From: Heterotrichella gracilis | Taxonomy: Eukaryota > Sar > Xanthophyceae > Tribonematales > Xanthonemataceae | Length of the DNA: 64,000 nt | Reading direction: 5' to 3' | Assembly (NCBI GenBank): GCA_032358255.1 | Contig: JAULBX010002889.1 | Coordinates: 62,001-126,000, forward strand | Shown here: in pieces, positions 46,277 through 57,946 of the stretch | How the letters are laid out: every line of letters begins with the position of its first letter | Position numbering within the stretch: position 1 is the first letter of the stretch | Program-made: the position numbers and the translations under genes | Notes under the pieces: model-generated | The model's input: only the letters and a program-made list of their open reading frames with translations | What the model was told of the DNA's origin: nothing | Database searches by the model: none

Positions 46277-49200
46277 GCTTGGAGCTTGGAGAAGGCTCAA
46301 CAGCAGCAACAACAGCAGTCACAGCAGCAGCGGGAGGAGGGGGCTGCCAGTGCACGCTGCTGCACACCCACGGAAGGTATGGCAGGTGAATGCACGGGGG
46401 GGTTATGGCGGTGGTCTACAAGTAGCAGAGGACAGAAACCTTGTGCACTGACTGCTAGCCTGGCGGTACTGCTGCACTTGCACGTCCCTACCTATCTAAC
46501 AAAACAACCAAAAACGTTTCTTCTACTATATCTAACAGGATATGAAAAATTATCTTACTTAACTTGCCCTTTCTGCCTGTAGCAGGTAGCTGCAGTCACC
46601 AGCCCCACCCCACCCCCAAGCAGCCCATGGTGTCCGCCAGACCCCGTCAAACCCAGGTCAGTGGAAACCCTAAACCCTAAACCCTAAACCAGGTCAGTGG
46701 GTTGAGCCCAGCGCCTGTGCAGCCCTGTGGGGACACAGACCCCCCACCCACCCAGGTCTCTGCACACATGCTGGGAGCCACTTGAACTGCACCACACCCC
46801 TCTGCACACTTGCTGCGAGTCGCCTTGCATCAAGAAATTCCATCCCTTCAATAAAAGCCTGTTGCACACTGGCAGCGCACTAACTGGTGTGCTTACTAAG
46901 AAATGCTTTTTCGGTGGAAATCCAGGACCCGCCCGCTGGTGAGCGCTGATGACCTCGATGCATCCCCACCTGGTGGCGATGAGCGGGGATCCCCAGCTGG
47001 GGACGACAGCCGGCGGAAATATGATGACGGCAAAAAGCGGTACAAGTCCCGGGGACCGCCCACCGAGGAGCACCGGCTGAAAATTCAGGCTGCCCTCAAG
47101 GGCCGCAACCTGGGCAAAACCCTAAGCGACGACCACAGGAGGCACGGGCAAAACCCTAAAACCCTAAAACCCTAAAATCTCAAGCAGTGGCCGTAAGAAC
47201 CCTTTGGATGCATAATATACAAGGGCGAGAGGGGGCCTGCGCTCCTTAGACCCTCTGCAACTGTACCTCGTCAGGTCACATCGCAGCGCGCAGCGCCCCA
47301 TTAAACACTAAAGTCTGGGGTGTAAACTCACAGGAGCATTTCCATGGGCATGCGGCGCGTGATGTCGCAGCGCGCGGCGCGGCTCAAGCGCAGCCTTGCG
47401 TCCCAGGGCAAGCCCAAGACGTGCTCCCTGTGCGGCCAAGTTGGACACAACCGACGCGCATGCCCCACAGCAACGCAGGGCCTTGTGGGGTCGCCTGTGG
47501 GCGATGCCGAGCCAGGACCACTGTTGTCACCGCTGTCTGAAGCATGGGTGGCGGGCAGGGTGGAGGGTGGAGGGGAGGGGGAGGAGGGCGTGGGGGGGAG
47601 GGCGCTGAGGAAGGAGCGGGCTGCTGCTGCGCGAGCGCGGCGGCAGGTGCTGGCGGCGCAGGCGGCGGCTTCTCCAGCGCAGGTATGTTACCCGGGTTAT
47701 TGTGGATGTTGTACAACTGTGCAACGAGAAATGGTTATAAATTGCTCAGAAGGAGCACCGGTTATAGTACAAGCATCCTCAATCACGTGACTAATTGAAG
47801 GTACTCGATACATACAGTGCTACTGGAACATACAAGCATCGTCATTCTTGCAGATCTGATCTCAGGGCAGCCATCAGCATGCCCTCTCATCCCATCACCA
47901 CCACCCCACCCCCGCAGGCCGCCTCCGCCTCCCCACCCGCCGCCCGCCTGCGCCGCTACGTGTGTGCCCAGGGGGCAGTCTTATAGCAATACAAAAATGA
48001 ATCTGTCACCCTTTGCACTCCCGCAATCCCACGCTGCCAGCTTTCAAAAAGTTTTGTATCACCCACCCACACCCAGACCCACACCCAGACCCACACCCAC
48101 ATCATCAATACCACCACCATTACCGCAGGCCGCCTCCGAGCCTCCACCCGCCGCCCGCCTGCGCCGCTACGTGTGCGGGCACTGCGGCCAAGCGGGCCAC
48201 AGCAAGCGCTTCTGCCCGGAGCTGCAGGCGGAGAACGCTGCGGCAGCTGCGGCGGCAGCTGTGGCAAAAGCCGAAGATGAGGCTGCCAGATACGCCGCAC
48301 AGGTAGGTAGTAGATGCATGTGCTGCTGGAGACCTGTAAGCTTGCTACAGCGCGTTTCCCCCCCCAATGGTTTTTCCTTTTCCTTTTGCTGGGAATGCCG
48401 ATGGCCATCCGACAAAACACATTTATTTAACTAGAAATGGTTGCACCATTGCACCTCCCTACCTGCGCCATTTCATAGGAATATAACACCCCCCCTGGTG
48501 CATCCTACCCCCAAAACCACCCAACCACTTGACTGACCATTTCTCACTCTGGTTCTGCAGCAGCAGCTTCTGGCTAGGCAGTCTGCGGATCTGGCTACTA
48601 GTTCCGGCAGCCCCCCCGCACCCCCACCCCTCACCCGCCAGGGTCTTCCCGAGCCGCTGCCCACCCAGCCGGAGGAGCTGGTGGCACAGGTTGGGTTTGG
48701 GTTTGTGGGTTTAGGATTTTGTGCTAGGTGGCGCAACCAACCCAACCAGAGGAGCCAGTGACGGATATGAGGTTTGGGGCAACGGCTTGTTGTCGACTTC
48801 TGTGATATGTGTTCCTCAAACCCTTTTGAGAAGAATACCTTTCCTCTAGTAACATGCGCATATTCTTTAAGTAATGCTAGAATTTATTACAATTTATGTT
48901 AATGGTATAAGGTATACCAGTTGTATGCCGTGGCTTGCTGTGATATCTTAAGACCTGCAGTGTATCTTTCTAAGGTATGTATACCACCCACCGTGCAGGT
49001 TGCGGGTGCGATCATACGCGCATGGTGCGCTGGCGACAGGCGGCAACAGATCGAGCTGCCACTACCCTACGGGGCAGCCAACGACAGGGGAGCATGGTTC
49101 GTAACAGACCCTAATGACAGCAATACCCTAATGGCAATGAAGCCCTGAAATGATGGGGACTTTTGCTCGCCAGCGGGTATGCACTGCTCTCATCCTTCCA

Positions 49201-50854
49201 GGGTGGTTTGAACAATGCCAGAAACGAGCTGCTTTTGGCGCAGCATGTGCAATACCTACTGCAATCTGGCTGTAGTGTGCTGGAATGTATGTAAACTAAC
49301 TACCGGTAACTAATCCTCCACCCACACTACCCAATCACGTGCCCCCTCCCCCCTTCTCAGGCCTGGTGGCATTCGCCAGCAGTTCCGCGCCGCTCTGCCT
49401 GTGGTTGAGGCGCTCCTGAAGCAGCTCAAGGCGCATGAGGGGCTGCAGGGCAGGCTGACTGCGGAGTGGCTGGACGAGTCGGACTGCGTAGGTGCGGGCT
49501 GCATGGATATGAATTACAAATACCTGCATGCAAGCAGTACCGATTACAATCACCTGCATACCATTTGTGCCAGTTATAGTACCATGCACTAAACTGGTGT
49601 CTGGCAGGGTTCCAGCTTCCTGTCCTGCCTTCCCTGCTCCCCTCCGCCCCTACCTCCAACCTCTCCCACACCCCTGTCTGCAGGCGCCTGGCAGAGCCCC
49701 ACCCTGGCAGCCGTGCTGTTCCCCACCGCTGACACCCTGTCCCAGCTGCGGTCGCTGGATGGGGACGATGGCCGCCTGGTGCTGCTCATCAACCCTCAGT
49801 GGCAGCTCCAAGGGCAGATAGTGTCGGACTTTGGGTTTGGGGCCTCGGCGCGGCAGGCAGAGGAGTACGTGGCGCTGTTCCGTGAGGTGTACAGCCTGCA
49901 GCGGGTGGCGGTGGCGGGGGACGATGTGTGGGTGCTCAGGTGGGTCTAGGGTTTATGAACCCTATAGGGTTTAGGGGTGGTGTACAGCCTGCAGCGGGTG
50001 GCGGGGGACGACGCGTGGGTGCTCAGGTGAGGGTCGGGGTTAGGGTTTAGGGTTGTGTGCAACAGGCTGATGGTGGTGGTGGCGGGGAATGATGCGTGGG
50101 TGCCCAGGTGGGGGTTGAGGCGCGGGGTGACGTGTGGGTGGTCAGGTTGGGGGGTTACAGGTGTGCGAATTTTTTGCGTGGCTTGACTGTGGCGGAAGGG
50201 GAAATTATGTGGGTGCTCTGTTGGGGGCGTGGGATGGGCATCCAGGTGTGTAAGAGTGCCAGTACACTCTGGAGTTGCAGTGTTGACCTTGCACCCCCAC
50301 TGCGCAGGTGCTACCCCGGCAGCTGGCAGGCCTTTGCCTCCCTGCCCGGCAACCGCCCCCAGCTCCTCACCACCACCCCCGCCCGCCCCACCTACTCCGA
50401 GCTGGCGCAGGTGCTGAAAGCCCTCAAGGGTTCCCGCGCCAGCCGCAGCTGGGTGGACCGAGTCCTTGCGAGGGAGGGGGGCGGTGGTGGTGGCGCGGGT
50501 GGCGCCGGGTGGCAGGCGGGGTACAGCGGCGGCGCCCTAGGGGAGGGTATGCGTCGGCTGGAGGCGATGGAGCGGACTCGAGCGGCTGCGCGGGGCGCCG
50601 AGGCGGCGGATGCGGTGGATCGGCGGCGGGAGCGCGATATAATCACCGGGGAGAGTGTGCGGGACATCAAGCTGGACCCTGTGCTGCAGCTGGCGCGCTG
50701 GCAGAAGGCCATCTCCTCGCTGCCCAACTTTGCCGGCGGAGGGGGTGGAGGGGGAGGGGGGTCGCAGCAGGGGGGGGGCGCCAGGCCTCCGGTGGCGCCT
50801 CCTTTGGACGCTGACCGGGTGCGACCCGATGGGTCAAATGCACCCGCGCCGTGA
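46277..50854 (+). CDS. NUMOD3-like / CCHC zinc-knuckle / DUF1995 protein
   Basis: Exons about 46277-46374, 46596-46656, 46926-47147, 47334-47682, 48129-48302, 48561-48689, 48999-49096, 49361-49491, 49684-49939 and 50308-50854, phases closing. Order: poly-Gln stretch; NUMOD3-like motif (PPTEEHRLKIQAALKGRNLG); zinc knuckle CSLCGQVGHNRRACP; a second knuckle CGHCGQAGHSKRFCP; Ala-rich helix; DUF1995 from VAGAIIRAWCAGDRRQQIEL through WPGGIRQQFRAALPVVEALL and INPQWQLQGQIVSDFGFG; Gly-rich tail. DUF1995 occurs in plastid proteins of plants and algae, including the photosystem II assembly factor LPA3. Knuckles bind single-stranded nucleic acid. The donor at 47148 appears to be GC. Whether two genes were joined here is open; intron phase supports one. 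Gene start not found. Confidence 0.72.
46666..46692. repeat. interstitial CCCTAAA tract
   Basis: Nearly four head-to-tail copies of the plant-type telomere unit in an intron. Similar shorter tracts: 14296-14320, 20455-20475, 23527-23545, 23838-23865, 26286-26320, 41035-41050, 41260-41272, 42826-42838, 47150-47178, 61380-61400. Confidence 0.8.
47914..47972 (+). pseudogene. echo of zinc-knuckle exon 48129-48302 (acceptor side)
   Basis: From 'gcaggccgcctccg' it repeats 48125-48180 (AASxxPPAARLRRYVC), then stops matching before the knuckle. It keeps the CAG acceptor and lies in the upstream intron. Confidence 0.85.
49970..50150 (+). pseudogene. two to three echoes of DUF1995 exon 49684-49939 (donor side)
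   Basis: 'gtgtacagcctgcagcgggt' with 'ggcgggggacgacgcgtggg' at 49980-50030 repeats 49889-49941. A weaker copy (gatggtggtggtggcgggga, atgatgcgtgggtgcccagg) is at 50070-50112, and a faint one at 50125-50145. The first two end in a GT after CAG. Confidence 0.85.
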
Positions 50855-52380
50855 GGTGGTGCGGGGTGGCGCTGAAGTGGCAGGTGGGTGCTGCTAGGTT
50901 GGCGACGCCCCGGCGGTGGGGGGTGCGTTGGGATTGTGGCGGGATGGGTGGTGCTCGCAGGGATGAGTGGGGTGGGGTGGGGTATGCTGGTTTATTTTTG
51001 CTAGAGTTGAGAGAAGAGTCTGGGGATGGTGCAAAGTGGTGTGGGTGTGCGTTGCGTGTATCTGTTCTCCCAGAGGTGTGTACACTGCTTGTGTTTTTGC
51101 TCCCAAGCTTTGGGGTACGGTTGTTAGCTGAGGTACTAGGTATTTAAAGCTGGGTTGGATAGCTGGATTGGATTTTGGGGCTGTGGGATGTTCTTACTGA
51201 TAGCAGGTGGGTGTTGCCACGAGGAGAGCGATTGTGAAGTGAAGTTTTGAGACTGCAGTTTTGGGGGCAGGGTTGGCGTTGGTGCTTCGGGGCCTGCCAT
51301 CCCGTTTTTTACTAAAGGCAAGGGGCCAACTCGATCTATTCGGGGAAAGGTGTTACTCGAACACGGGGTGCACATCAGGGGTGCGCGCGGTTTTAGCTGG
51401 TTCGGCACTGCCCAATTATTTTGTTGGGGTCTGCTGTAAGCCTAGGAGCTTGCCACTGGCATGATAGTACCCGTGTCAGGTCAATGACAGCGCACTAAAT
51501 TGCTTGCCGCTCTTGATTACTTGCGCGCCCACAGCTGTTGTGCCGCTTTACAGGAACGCCGGCAGTGCCCATGCCATTGCCTGCTGTTGTTGCACAAACA
51601 CCACTCGTCTCTGCCTGTCCCTGGCAGGTGTGGCAGTGTACCCAGTTGGTTGCTCATTGCTTGCTAGCATAGCCTTGTCAGAGCCCACAGCCGGGGGAAC
51701 GTTCCATTTGCCTCTGCCTTGTCAGGCAGATATCTGCACGATACGGGGGGCACAAATGGCTCCGGAGTTGCATCCGTTGCACTGAAAGTGTCCTCCCCTC
51801 AGAGAGCAGGTAGGACGTGGGCGCCGGAAGGCCGATCGTCGCTGGAGGATAACACAGGCGTATCCAACCCCCGCCGGTGTCGATAGTAGCACAGGCGCAG
51901 CACAAACTGTGTGCGGCCAATACCTTCTAGCTGGGGCTTCGTACTGGTCACTGGCTTCCCTTGTACCAGACTGTACCAGGCACAGGCAGAGCCTGGACAT
52001 GTAAATCTGACGTGGAAGGTGCTGAATCCCCGTCTGAACAATGCCGCTTTTAGGGACGGTGTATGGGGATTGGTTCCAGCATGAAGCGGCGTCCTGAAAG
52101 ATGGTGGGCGCCCAAATGTCCCTTGAAATCCATGCATTGAAGGGTGCACGGTCGCGCAATGGCACTCGATGTGAGTTCCGCCCTTGGCAATCGGGCTGCA
52201 TTTAAACTGGGGTTCGAAAGTGAGCATATGTGACCCCGTGGTAGTGCCAGTGCGCTGGCCGCACACCAGAACTCATAAAGGCTGTTGCCAAACGTAAACG
52301 GCAGGAGAGGCAAGGATCCTACAGATTTGTTAGAGGCGTGGAGCGATGGACCAGCCTGGCAACCGCTGTTTGCTTTAGCC
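50855..52380. other. intergenic or unresolved, no gene recognised
   Basis: G/T-rich 3' flank of the DUF1995 gene to about 51200 (TGTAA word at 51428), then mixed sequence. Frames here lack recognisable motifs. Confidence 0.3.
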
Positions 52381-52383
52381 CAG

Positions 52384-52799
52384 CTGGAGCGTGGCCTTCA
52401 ACGGAGCCTGGGGTAATGCGTGCAAGCCATTACTGGTACGATGGGGTGCACGGCCCAAACCTGCCTGATGTCTTGCGTGGTGTCGTGTTGTATGGGCACG
52501 TTTGCTTCCTTGAGCGTATGATGCGTGCGACGTAAGCGGACGCGGTACAAGTAGCCAGGAGGTTCGTGTCCTTGTGGACACTTTTTTATAACCAGTGTGT
52601 CTATGTGTCTCCGGCAGACCAGAGCAGTGGAAGGATTGCGCTTGGGTCCTTTCAGCTCCCGCAGCCTGTCTCAGATGCTCCATAACGGCCTGTGAGGAGC
52701 GTTTACTGGCTGCAATGAGGGCTGGGACGTACCATGGTGGGAAGCCGGAGCGGGGTTTGGACGAGCTCTGTGCTGCAGCCGCGTCTCTCTCGAGAGCAG
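52384..52799 (+). CDS. two phase-matched exons of unknown function, possibly the 5' part of the winged-helix gene
   Basis: Exons 52384-52531 (HYWYDGVHGPNLPDVLRG...VCFLERMMRA) and 52618-52799 (PEQWKDCAWVLSAPAACLRC...ERLLAAMRAGTYHGG) join in phase 2 and end in phase 1. The composition is protein-like, helical and Cys-containing. The family is not recognised. The closing phase equals the opening phase of the exon at 53541, so these may be N-terminal exons of that gene, but other exons may lie between. Confidence 0.45.
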
Positions 52800-53540
52800 G
52801 TGGGTGGAATGCTCCCCAAAACCCCCAGCCGACCTTCATTGCACTGCATTGCTGACGCATTCTTGATGCTCAGTAGCAGCCTCGTATCATCAACTTCGCC
52901 TGTGATCCCTTAGCACACGGAGCCGGTGCACGCTTTGAGTTTCTTGTGCAACCCTTGCCCTGGTGGTGGATGGGCTCTGCGCAGTAGGTGCTTGCCCTGT
53001 GTTGCCAATCAGATGCCCGCCAATAGCTGCACCATGTTGCCTCACACAGGTCCCGTGCTTGCACCTTTGAGCACCAGTGCCCTGATAAGGTTGGGTACGT
53101 GCTGTATGGTTGCTCCTGCATAGCATTTAGTCACATCTACGTGGCGCACTTCGCGAGGGAATTTTCCTGAAGGGTGGCGAGTGGATGCGATGGTGATGCA
53201 GGCGTTTGCCTCGCCTCTCAAGTGCTTGGAAACGTTCTTTATCTATCGTTTCGTTAGTAGACGGCTCGCTGGTGCCCTTGGCTCGTTGTTACAGCGTTTC
53301 CTGACGTGCTCATTCCACACACTGAACGGGTTATCGCTGGTGGGCTGCAGGGGACGTGCCGATGGCTGGGGATCTTCTTGCCACACCAGAGGCGAGCGGT
53401 GCGTACTCGTTGAGAACAGCTACCTGGTGCCCCTTGCAACCTTGCTGTTTGTCACTGTCGTGGTGCACAGCCCTGTTGTTTGCACGGCCTGACTGCTATG
53501 TCGCCGCTATGACACATTGCCCCCATGTGCCCTTATGCAG

Positions 53541-56500
53541 GAGTGGCAGGGAACAATCACACCAGCGAGATTAAGGTCCGTTCCCCGCTGTTGGTGACAT
53601 CATACGCTTGCCTTGGGTTGCTCCCTTGCTGCGCTGCACGGCCTGATGCCTTTTGCATCGCTCTAACCTAGCAACATTGGTGCCATGCAGGTCCAGGAAG
53701 TCGATGCCTTCGTGAGCGTCCATGATATGATTCACGCGGCAATTGCCTCGTATGGACCACAGGCGACACTCCGTCAGGTAAGGGATCAGTGCATCTGCTG
53801 TGTTGTTGGCATAGCACCATGTCGAATGCCCCTTTTGATGGAACATTGCCCTCAATCCACACTGGGTTTGCCCAGTCGTGATCACTGCAGTCCCACACCA
53901 CGGTCTCGCTGCTGTGCAGTGCAGCTTTGCCTGCACTTGTGCTGTGGGTTCACTCACTCTCACGTGTGGCAGATATACGCTGCTTGTCAGAAGAAGGGAA
54001 GGATTGCCTACAAGCGCTCTGGAGGGTCCAGGCTGATTACGCACAACGACCACTGGAAGAGCCAGATTAGGCACGCCCTCTACACCACAGAACGCTTCTC
54101 AAGGTAGGCTACCTCACACCACCGTATACTATACCGCCTCCCCAACCCTTTTTGAGCCCCTCCACCTTCATTTGCCATGCAGCCCTTCCCTGCCATGTCA
54201 CAGTTCCATCACCCAATGCAGATCCCTGCTGGGATCATCCACCCATAGCAGCCATATGTCATGCACTCCTGCCTTGCACAGCCCGCTGCCAAGCTCCCTT
54301 GCCACGCCAACCCCTGCCAATTTAACCCCATCTGACCCCGATCCCATGCCACCTGTGCAGGATCAGCGAGGGCTCTGACTACTGGACGGTGTCCAAGAGC
54401 CACGCCAGGGTGGTGCCCCAGCTCACGCGCGTGCTGGTGCGCACCGACCCCGAGGCCATGTCCATCTGCGCGGACCTGGAGGACACCAAGCGGCCCTGCC
54501 GGAGCTCCCGGCGCCTGAGCGGGGGCAAGCGCCAGCTTCCTACAGACGCACCCTTCCCTGCCGTGTCGCCCAAGAACAAGCGCACAAGGTAGGGAGAGCG
54601 CCTGGACTGCAATGGGCCCTGCAATGGCTCCGGACGGGGCTTCACTTTTCTTGGTTGCAGTTGATCCTGGTGCACTTGCTGCCCCTTGCCAAGCACAGGC
54701 AATGCGCGCGTTAGTATTGGCTAAGGATGCTTTGTGTGTACCTCTGGGCACGCTGCCGCTCTGGTTGCTTGGGTGCCTGTACTTGCCCCACTTACACCGC
54801 TGCCACCCTTCCAATTTGGCACCTGACTGTGGTTGCTCGTCGACATTGCAGGTCCAACCGAACCGCTGCCAAGTTTGTGCACCTGCCAGAGCCCCCGACC
54901 GGCTCTGCAGCTTTTGAGGCCGCCAGTGAAAGCATCGCTGGCACGGGCTTTTACAGGACTCCCATCACCAGGACACCCATCAGGTAAGGCGCTCTTGAGC
55001 ACTGATACTGGCTTGGAGCACAAATGTCATCGAGGATCTTAGGACAGGCACCTTGGGTTGCCGCGTTCACCTGTATGCTGCCTTTGGCCAGTAGGCCTTA
55101 AGACTGGTTTGTGCTGGTCTTTTTGCGCAGCTTTCCTTATTGCCTCCCTGGATCCCACCCTTCCCTCCTGCCCTCCTCACTCTCCGTTCCCCCCCCTTGC
55201 CCCCTGACTGTTTCCTCCCCTTGTCCCCAGCTGCAAGACCTTGGACCCCCCTGCTGGCTCCACCCTCAACAGCGGCTACTACAATGGGTACAAGGGTGAG
55301 GGCGAGGGCGAGAGCAGCTTTGTGGACATGCAGCATATGCGCCGCAGCCTGCCAGGCTGGCAGCAGCCCAGGGTGCGTCCGGCAGGGCTGTGTTGGGCCG
55401 CAGCTTAGTCATGGTGCACAGGGTTGTGTTACCGCCCGGCCAGAATTGGCAGTTTTTTGTCGCCAAAAGATGAAACCCTGTTCATTCCCCCTCTCCTCAT
55501 CGTTATTGGGGTCGCGTAGCACTGTTTAAGGGTTATCTAGTGGGTGCCATCTCAAATAGCAGTCCCATGGTGGACCGTGCAGTACAGGTAGATACCAGTG
55601 TACTAGATTGCTTCGCCTTGCCCACAGCCTGGGGTAAGATCCTAGCCAGGAGCACCTGCTTTGGACTTCCCTGGGACACCTCTGGGCGGTGCCAAGTGCA
55701 AGCAGATGCCTCAGCAAGCAAAACTCCCGCCAACCCTGCGTGTGTGTGTGGTGCAGACCCTGAGGATGGCCAGCCCGCACCCCCCCGCCCCCCACCCATA
55801 TGGCCTGCCCGCCCAGGTGCCCAGGCAGGCCTGTGCGCCACTGGCGCCCTCAGTGCTCTTCCCTGAAGGTAAGATACCGCCATCCCGCACACACCCTCGC
55901 CTTCTCATACAATGCTCCCCAGGGGGCCCTTTGGGCACATTTTTACCCTGCAGCTGCCTCCACCACCCCGGCCTAAAATGCCCCATGCGTCTCAGTCCTT
56001 GCCATTCGCACTCATAAGCGCCTCTGAACTGCTGCCGTCCAGCCCTCCCCTGACCCATTCTTTCAACCCTTACTGAAGCCCACCTCCCCATCCCCACTTT
56101 TTGCAGTGGCCAACACCGCCAGCCTGGCCGCCAAGCGCGCCCGCTCCGCAGAGGTGGAGAGCCCCCCGGTGGGCCCCAGCTACCACCTGCGCCCCCGCAG
56201 CATGATGCACAGCAAGCCGCCCCTGCCGGAGGCGTACGTGCAGTACTACCCGCCTGCAGCCGAGGCGGCCCCCGCGGCGGACGAGGACATGGCGGACAGC
56301 GCCATGATGTTCGGCCCCCCGAAGAAGCGGCTCAAGGTGTGTGCGGGGGCGTGGTGCACCGCAAGGGGCTTCTGCTGGTGACCAACCGCTGTCCTTGTGA
56401 CTGTCACTGTGGCGCGTTAGGGTTTGAAAGCTGTTGTGGGCAGCTAAAAATGCTCTGGTGCAAACGGTGCTGATGGAACTGGTACTGGCTCCCGCGGCTC

Positions 56501-57946
56501 TGAGGCATGGACCAAAGTGCAGTGGTAGTGCAACGGTAGCTTGACCAAGGCCTCTTATTGTGTGCCCCAGGCGAAGTACAAGGCGGAGCTGGCAAGGGAC
56601 GCAGCCGCCTCCAGCGCGCAGCACGGCACAGACACCAAGGGCAGCGCCGACGGGCGCCAGCCTGCGGCCGCGGCCCAGCCCGAGTCGCCCACCGTGGTGC
56701 AGCAGACTGGCGTGGCGGACGTGGAGGAGAGCAACATGGCGGCGACCAACGACTACGCTGCTTGTGAGTACCTCCTCCACTGGCAGGGTATCTTAGTACA
56801 TCCATTGTTTCCAAACCAGGGGCACTGCCTTGCATCCTGGTGGTGTCCCTTTGTACAGGACAACCTTGGTCCCACCTGGCAAACCCTTGCCCTGTTTTTT
56901 ACCTCCCCTATGCCGCAGTTGCGTGTGCCTCCCTTTGCTATTACCCCCTAGTTTCCCTCCCCTCCGCCGCAGCTACTCACTCCTCCCTTGTCCCACTGAC
57001 ACTCTGACCCCTTACATTTCCCTCCCCACTATCGCAGTTGCACAGTTCTCCCTGGAGCACTCCTCTGCCGCTGGCACCGGGGGGTTCGCCAGCGCCAACT
57101 TTGGCTCCGCCTCCCTGCGCAACGGGCTGCGCATGCTGTCCGCCACCCCCTCGGGCTGCGTGCCGGTGTCTGACGCGCCCTCCAGCACCACCCCCGGCAG
57201 CGTGTCACTGCTCTCCCCGCGCTTCTCAGCACTGCTGCAGGTGGGTACGGCAGTTAGCCACGCAACTGTGTCTGTTTAGTCACCCTGCCTGGGTGCCGAC
57301 TGAAAACTGTGAGCGTTTCTGCACAACAGCTACCTTGGGTATTGCCACCTCCTTGTCCACCACAGGCAACAAACCTAGCTGCTGACCTGTACCTCCACTT
57401 CACACCTACCGTTTGGGCATAGCGGGGGCACGTGCAAAGCCCTGTACTGCCTGTAGTGCATGCCTGATCGTGACCCTGAACGCCTTTCCCAATGTACCCG
57501 CAGGATGCCCGGTTTGCCAAGCCCTACCAGGTGGACATGTGCCGGTACGGGCCCCCTGACGCCACCGGGCAGCGCCGTGTGCTGAGGAGCCACACAGCGG
57601 CAGGGAGCTCAGACTCTGCAGACAACCAGGTGGGTGGCAGGTGCTGGAAACTGGCCCGTCAGGCTTGGAGGTGTTGGGCAACACAGGCAGCCTTGGTGAA
57701 CGTTAACTACTTCCAGCACTACATGTTGCAAGGGGGCAGTGATCTTTCTTTTCCACTGGTGTAATGGTTTGAGTGTCCAGTGGGTTGGGAGCTGCATCTT
57801 TTGGTTCGCACAGCTGTCAGTGACATGTCGTTCTTACTGCATTGTGCGGATTCTGCTTGAAAGGGCGCGTGCATGTGCTTGCTATGCAGGTCGTTGCAGC
57901 TCCCGGGGTCAAGTTGGCCACCGGCACCCTTCAGGAGCAGGAATAG
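53541..57946 (+). CDS. nuclear protein with a forkhead-like winged-helix domain (5' end unresolved)
   Basis: Exons 53541-53574, 53691-53777, 53973-54103, 54361-54588, 54852-54983, 55231-55372, 55757-55868, 56107-56336, 56571-56763, 57038-57240, 57504-57629 and 57890-57946 close in phase. Residues from VHDMIHAAIASYGPQATLRQ to WKSQIRHALYTTERFSRI and YWTVS match the forkhead order: helix 1, helix 2, recognition helix WxxxIRHxL, then Phe and the wing YW. The rest is disordered, with basic nuclear-localisation-type clusters (SPKNKRTR, GPPKKRLK) and Ser/Ala/Pro-rich stretches. It ends GTLQEQE. A DNA-binding regulator is the inference. Other winged helices, such as linker-histone type, are less likely given the IRH motif. 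Confidence 0.68.

Noticed and set aside
46256-46582. stand-alone poly-Gln protein
   Set aside because: Better explained as an upstream exon: the donor at 46375 (gtatgg) joins in phase to 46596.
50392-50727. minus and third-frame readings over the last DUF1995 exon
   Set aside because: GC-rich shadows of the real coding frame.
51722-52266. 155-159-codon minus-strand frames
   Set aside because: No motif, atypical composition, opposite to the strand of the surrounding gene. Probably chance frames.
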